Part shown: positions 60,507 to 64,000 of the stretch, in pieces | Layout of the letters: the number at the start of each line of letters is the position of its first letter | How positions within the stretch are numbered: position 1 is the first letter of the stretch | From: an uncultured Lachnoclostridium sp. | GTDB lineage: Bacteria; Bacillota; Clostridia; Lachnospirales; Lachnospiraceae | Length of the DNA: 64,000 nt | Direction: 5' to 3' | Assembly: GCA_946415315.1 (NCBI GenBank) | Contig: CAMKRZ010000002.1 | Location: 209,598 to 273,597, forward strand | Translations under genes and position numbers: made by a program | The notes under the pieces: generated by a model | Told to the model about the DNA's origin: nothing | Databases searched by the model: none | The model's input: only the letters and a program-made list of their open reading frames with translations

Positions 60507-60535
60507 ATTTTATCGTATTTTATGACAAATGGCAA
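60507..60535 (-). promoter_or_regulatory. Promoter of the KBL/BioF-like gene
   Basis: On the minus strand TTGCCA, 17 bases and TAAAAT. The leader contains a perfect six-base inverted repeat around five A residues (60480-60496). Confidence 0.55.
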
Positions 60536-60604
60536 GAAAAACTGAATAAACAAACTATTAAATCAACGGTTTCTGTTGGATTATTCGAATATATGTCCTT
60601 ATCA

Positions 60605-60634
60605 CAAAGCAAAAGGACCGGTTTCCCGATCCTT
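60605..60634 (-). terminator. Terminator after the hydrogenase operon
   Basis: Arms AAGGACCGG (60613-60621) and CCGATCCTT (60626-60634) pair with one G-U and a four-base loop, followed on the minus strand by TTTGCTTTG. Confidence 0.65.
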
Positions 60635-60705
60635 CTGCTCTATCGTACTCGCGTACGTTGAATTTCTTATGGATCCGACACTCGCGTGTCAGGCTTGTGA
60701 TTACA

Positions 60706-62469
60706 TCAGTTGATGCTTCTCTTCACATAGTGCGTGTGGAGGATCTCATGAGCCTTGTGGCTGCCGAACTCACCGAAGAACTCCTCGTAAACCTTCTTGA
60801 TGGAAGGATTCTCATGGGACTTGCGGAGCGTCTTGGCAGCATCATTATCATAGAGAGCCTTAGCGCGAAGACCGCGTACATCCACGAAGTTGCGAACCTC
60901 GGAGTCTACGAGAGGCTGGCCGCCGCCGTTGATGCAGCCGCCCGGGCAAGCCATGATCTCGATGAAGGTGTAAGGCGAAGTGCCGGCCTTGATCTGATCC
61001 ATGATGATACGAGCGTTAGCAAGCGAAGAAGCAACAGCAACCTTAACCTCAAGACCGCCTACATTGTAGGTAGCTTCCTTGATACCCTGCATACCGCGGA
61101 CTTCTTTGAAGTCAACAGCGGTGAGCTCCTCACCGGTGATAACCTCAACAGCGGTACGGAGAGCTGCCTCCATAACACCGCCGGTAGCACCGAAGATAAC
61201 AGCTGCACCGGTGGACTCGCCGAGCGGATCATCGAACTCGCCGTCCGGAAGGGCTGCGAAATCAATGTCATTTCTCTTGATCATGCGGGCAAGCTCGCGG
61301 GTCGTGATGGAGATGTCAACATCCGGGATTCCCGGAACTGCGCTCTGGTCTCTCGTAACCTCGAACTTCTTCGCGGTACAAGGCATAACGCCTACACAAA
61401 CGATCTTCGCAGGATCGATGCCCATCTTCTGTGCGTAGTAGGTCTTCACGGTAGCGCCGAACATCTGCTGAGGAGACTTGCAGCTCGAGAGATGTGCGAT
61501 CTGCTCCGGGTAGTAGGTCTCGCAGAACTTCACCCAGCCGGGCGAGCAGGACGTGATCATCGGCAGAACGCCGCCGTTCTTCACGCGCTCAACAAGCTCG
61601 GTAGCTTCCTCAACGATCGTGAGGTCTGCTGCGAAATCGGTATCGAATACCTTGTCAAAGCCGAGTGCACGGAGTGCGGTAGCAAGCTTGCCCTCAACAT
61701 CCGTTCCGATCGGCATACCGAACTCCTCACCGAGCGTAGCACGCACGGACGGAGCAGGCTGTACAACAACGATCTTCTCGGGATCAGCCAGAGCTTCCTC
61801 AACCTTGTAGGTGTCATCCTTCTCATAGAGAGCGCCGGTAGGACATGCAACGATACACTGACCGCAGTGTACGCAGCTCGTGTCTGCCAGGCCCATGTCA
61901 AATGCACTGCCGATGCAGGACGCGAAACCACGGTTGTTCGGTCCGATCACGGCGATTCCCTGAACCTTCTCGCAGGCGCCTACGCAGCGACGGCAGAGAA
62001 CGCACTTGTTGTTGTCGCGTACCATATGTACAGCGGACGTATCCTTCTCGTACTCAGGACGGAAGCCCTCGTACAGTTTCTCATCCTCAACGCCGAGCTC
62101 GTTGCAGAGCTTCTGGAGCTCGCACTTGCCGCTGCGCACGCAGGACAGACACTTGCGGTCGTGCGTGGAGAGAATGAGCTGCAGCGTCTTTCTTCTGGAA
62201 TCCAGAACCTTTGCGCTGTTTGTCTTGATCTCTGCGCCCTCATCGGAAGCCGCAAGAGGATACATGCAGGCAGCTACCAGTCCGCGGGCCTTGGTGGACT
62301 CCACGAGACAGATACGGCAGTCGCCGACTTCATTCGTATCACGAAGGAAGCACAGGGTCGGAATCTTAACACCCGCCTTATGGGCAGCGTCCAGGATCGT
62401 AGTTCCTTCCGGAACCGAAACCGGGATTCCGTTAACTTTCACATTAACCATCTTAATCTCATCTGCCAT
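60706..62469 (-). CDS. NADH-dependent [FeFe]-hydrogenase catalytic subunit
   Basis: The 587-residue protein has a 2Fe-2S plant-ferredoxin domain (CxxxxxxxVGDCRIC), the His-Cys3 cluster region (STHDRKCLSCVRSGKCELQ), two 4Fe-4S sites (CVLCRRCVGAC, CVHCGQCIVACPTG) and the H-cluster domain. The H-cluster motifs TSCSPGW, MPCTAKKFE and MACPGGCINGGGQP are intact. It produces or oxidises H2 in the cytoplasm as part of an electron-bifurcating or NADH-linked complex with the NuoF-like subunit encoded 14 bases upstream. A small NuoE-like subunit is expected beyond the window. Confidence 0.96.
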   Translation of the reverse strand: MADEIKMVNVKVNGIPVSVPEGTTILDAAHKAGVKIPTLCFLRDTNEVGDCRICLVESTKARGLVAACMYPLAASDEGAEIKTNSAKVLDSRRKTLQLILSTHDRKCLSCVRSGKCELQKLCNELGVEDEKLYEGFRPEYEKDTSAVHMVRDNNKCVLCRRCVGACEKVQGIAVIGPNNRGFASCIGSAFDMGLADTSCVHCGQCIVACPTGALYEKDDTYKVEEALADPEKIVVVQPAPSVRATLGEEFGMPIGTDVEGKLATALRALGFDKVFDTDFAADLTIVEEATELVERVKNGGVLPMITSCSPGWVKFCETYYPEQIAHLSSCKSPQQMFGATVKTYYAQKMGIDPAKIVCVGVMPCTAKKFEVTRDQSAVPGIPDVDISITTRELARMIKRNDIDFAALPDGEFDDPLGESTGAAVIFGATGGVMEAALRTAVEVITGEELTAVDFKEVRGMQGIKEATYNVGGLEVKVAVASSLANARIIMDQIKAGTSPYTFIEIMACPGGCINGGGQPLVDSEVRNFVDVRGLRAKALYDNDAAKTLRKSHENPSIKKVYEEFFGEFGSHKAHEILHTHYVKRSIN

Positions 62470-62483
62470 AGTTGTTTCCTTCC

Positions 62484-64000
62484 TTATTGTTTACTAATCG
62501 CCTTGAACTTGCAGTTCGCCATGCAGGCGCCGCACTTCACGCACTTCGAGGAATCGATTGCCATCGACGCAAGCTTGTGGCCGGGTGCGATGTAATCGGT
62601 TCTGCTGATAGCGTCAGCCGGGCAGTTCTTCGCGCAGAGACCGCAGCCGATACACTTGTCCTGATCGATGCTGAACTGAAGGAGATCCTTGCAGACGCCT
62701 GCCGGGCACTTCTTGTCAACGATGTGGGCAATGTACTCGTCACGGAAGTAACGAAGCGTGGAGATGATCGGGTTCGGAGCCGTCTGGCCGAGTGCGCAGA
62801 GAGAACTCTTCTGCAGATGTGCAGCCAGCTTCTCAAGGCGATCCAGATCATCCATCGTAGCCTGACCCTTGGTAATCTTCTCGAGAATCTCGAGCATACG
62901 TCTCGTACCGATACGGCACGGTGCGCATTTACCACAGGACTCATCTACGGTAAACTCAAGGAAGAATTTGGCGATATCAACCATACAGTTGTCTTCGTCC
63001 ATTACGATCAGACCGCCGGAACCCATCATGGAACCGATCGCGATCAGGTTGTCGTAATCCATCGGAACATCCATCTGCGAAGCAGGGATGCATCCGCCGG
63101 ACGGACCACCGGTCTGAGCAGCCTTGAACTTCTTGCCGTTCGGAACGCCGCCGCCGATCTCCTCGACAACTTCGCGGAGCGTGGTACCCATCGGAATCTC
63201 AACAAGACCGGTGTTCTGGATCTTGCCGCCGAGTGCGAATACCTTCGTACCCTTGGACTTCTCGGTTCCCATTGCTGCGAACCACTCCGGTCCTCTCATG
63301 ATGATCTGCGGAATGTTAGCCCAGGTCTCAACGTTGTTGAGAATGGTAGGACGCTCAAACAGACCCTTGACAGCCGGGAACGGCGGTCTCGGTCTGGGCT
63401 CGCCCCTGTGACCCTCGATGGAGGTCATAAGAGCCGTCTCCTCACCACAGACGAATGCGCCTGCACCGAGGCGAAGGCCGATATCGAACTTGAAGCCGGT
63501 GCCGAGGATGTTGTCGCCCAACAGGCCGTACTCTCTCGCCTGCTTGATGGCGATCTCGAGACGCTGAACAGCGATCGGGTACTCAGCACGAACATAGATG
63601 TAACCCTGGGAAGAACCGATGGTATAACCGGCGATGGCCATAGCCTCAAGCACTACGTGAGGGTCGCCCTCGAGAACGGAACGATCCATGAATGCACCCG
63701 GGTCGCCCTCGTCGGCGTTACAGCAAACATACTTCTGGTCAGCCTTGTTGGCCTTCGCGAACATCCACTTACGGCCGGTCGGGAAACCTGCGCCGCCGCG
63801 GCCGCGGAGACCGGAGTCAAGGAGAATCTGGATAACATCGTCGGGAGTCTTCTCGGTGAGCACCTTAGCAAGAGCCTGGTAGCCGCCCGTACCGATGTAC
63901 TCGTCAATGTTCTCCGGATCAATGACACCGCAGTTGCGAAGAGCAACACGGTTCTGCTTCTTGTAGAAATCCGTCTCGTGCATCGAGATGATGCCGTTCG
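62484..64000 (-). CDS. NuoF-like NADH-binding subunit of the hydrogenase complex (partial)
   Basis: The reading frame is open to the right edge: upstream of the Met at 63983 the codons NGIIS continue, and family members have about 100 more residues with an N-terminal thioredoxin-like 2Fe-2S domain, so the gene is cut by the window. Visible parts are the NADH/FMN domain ([33 protein letters not shown]), the 4Fe-4S site ([16 protein letters not shown]) and a C-terminal two-cluster ferredoxin ([30 protein letters not shown]). It is the HndC/HydB type subunit that passes electrons between NAD(H) and the hydrogenase. Confidence 0.95.
   Translation of the reverse strand, partial: NGIISMHETDFYKKQNRVALRNCGVIDPENIDEYIGTGGYQALAKVLTEKTPDDVIQILLDSGLRGRGGAGFPTGRKWMFAKANKADQKYVCCNADEGDPGAFMDRSVLEGDPHVVLEAMAIAGYTIGSSQGYIYVRAEYPIAVQRLEIAIKQAREYGLLGDNILGTGFKFDIGLRLGAGAFVCGEETALMTSIEGHRGEPRPRPPFPAVKGLFERPTILNNVETWANIPQIIMRGPEWFAAMGTEKSKGTKVFALGGKIQNTGLVEIPMGTTLREVVEEIGGGVPNGKKFKAAQTGGPSGGCIPASQMDVPMDYDNLIAIGSMMGSGGLIVMDEDNCMVDIAKFFLEFTVDESCGKCAPCRIGTRRMLEILEKITKGQATMDDLDRLEKLAAHLQKSSLCALGQTAPNPIISTLRYFRDEYIAHIVDKKCPAGVCKDLLQFSIDQDKCIGCGLCAKNCPADAISRTDYIAPGHKLASMAIDSSKCVKCGACMANCKFKAISKQ

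Noticed and set aside
60676..60691. Small GACAC/GTGTC hairpin just past the hydrogenase stop
   Set aside because: Five-base arms without a T-run; the stronger terminator at 60605-60634 explains the transcript end.
60658..62595. Long plus-strand open frame (645 codons) opposite the hydrogenase gene
   Set aside because: Antisense shadow; all Cys motifs of the hydrogenase lie in the minus-strand frame.

Overview
The window looks like a chromosome segment of an anaerobic, fermentative Bacillota, most likely a Clostridia/Lachnospiraceae-type gut or rumen bacterium with mid-range GC. The evidence is a glycyl-radical pyruvate formate-lyase with its activase, an NADH-linked [FeFe]-hydrogenase beside a NuoF-like subunit, a pyrophosphate-dependent phosphofructokinase, GH2 and GH43 glycosidases, sigma-A-type promoters and strong AGGAGG ribosome binding sites. 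No rRNA, tRNA, IS element, phage gene or CRISPR array was seen. Gene calls come from reading translations and motifs by eye; no database search was possible.

Layout. 0.2-3.7 kb: a large secreted-glycan-type GH2 enzyme read from a good promoter. 3.8-7.4 kb: small regulators, with two HTH/membrane-protein modules and a YbaK deacylase. 7.7-11.9 kb: an operon of an acyl-CoA synthetase, a sodium:solute symporter and a YtqA-type radical SAM protein. 12.2-18.4 kb: the most striking locus, a putative RiPP operon in the order radical SAM/SPASM enzyme, PqqD-like recognition protein, 81-residue precursor peptide, STT3-family oligosaccharyltransferase and ABC exporter, closed by a terminator. The precursor has an 11-residue repeat with Cys spaced 11 apart (C36, C47, C58) and two N-E-S sequons flanking it. 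This suggests a ribosomal peptide that is both radical-SAM modified and N-glycosylated. 18.5-25.5 kb: GH43-CBM6 lipoprotein, a DUF1015 protein, two membrane proteins and argS. 25.7-29.2 kb, on the plus strand: aspartate kinase, cyclophilin and tmcAL.

29.4-36.1 kb: one 2220-residue surface protein with GLUG, MBG-like and InlB-B-like repeats. It is flanked by an intact coiled-coil gene and, downstream, by a decayed copy of that gene's 3' end. 36.4-42.7 kb: housekeeping genes (coaD, rsmD, Mrp, NrnA-like DHH phosphatase, pfp). 42.9-50.6 kb: a family expansion of three paralogous lipoproteins interleaved with zinc-ribbon membrane proteins, one of which is broken. 50.7-54.1 kb: pflB-pflA behind a ZTP-type riboswitch with its own terminator. 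54.1-59.1 kb: a YtrA-like GntR/ABC envelope operon with a nested palindromic operator. 59.2-64 kb: a KBL/BioF-like aminotransferase, the [FeFe]-hydrogenase and a NuoF-like subunit that runs off the right edge.

Over all of this lies a signal that no gene explains: the octamer CATTTTCC/GGAAAATG occurs about 45 times by hand count, where about 2 are expected. It shows no orientation preference relative to genes and is enriched between genes. It behaves like an uptake-signal or chromosome-organisation sequence. It is absent from the core of the RiPP locus and nearly absent from the giant surface gene.
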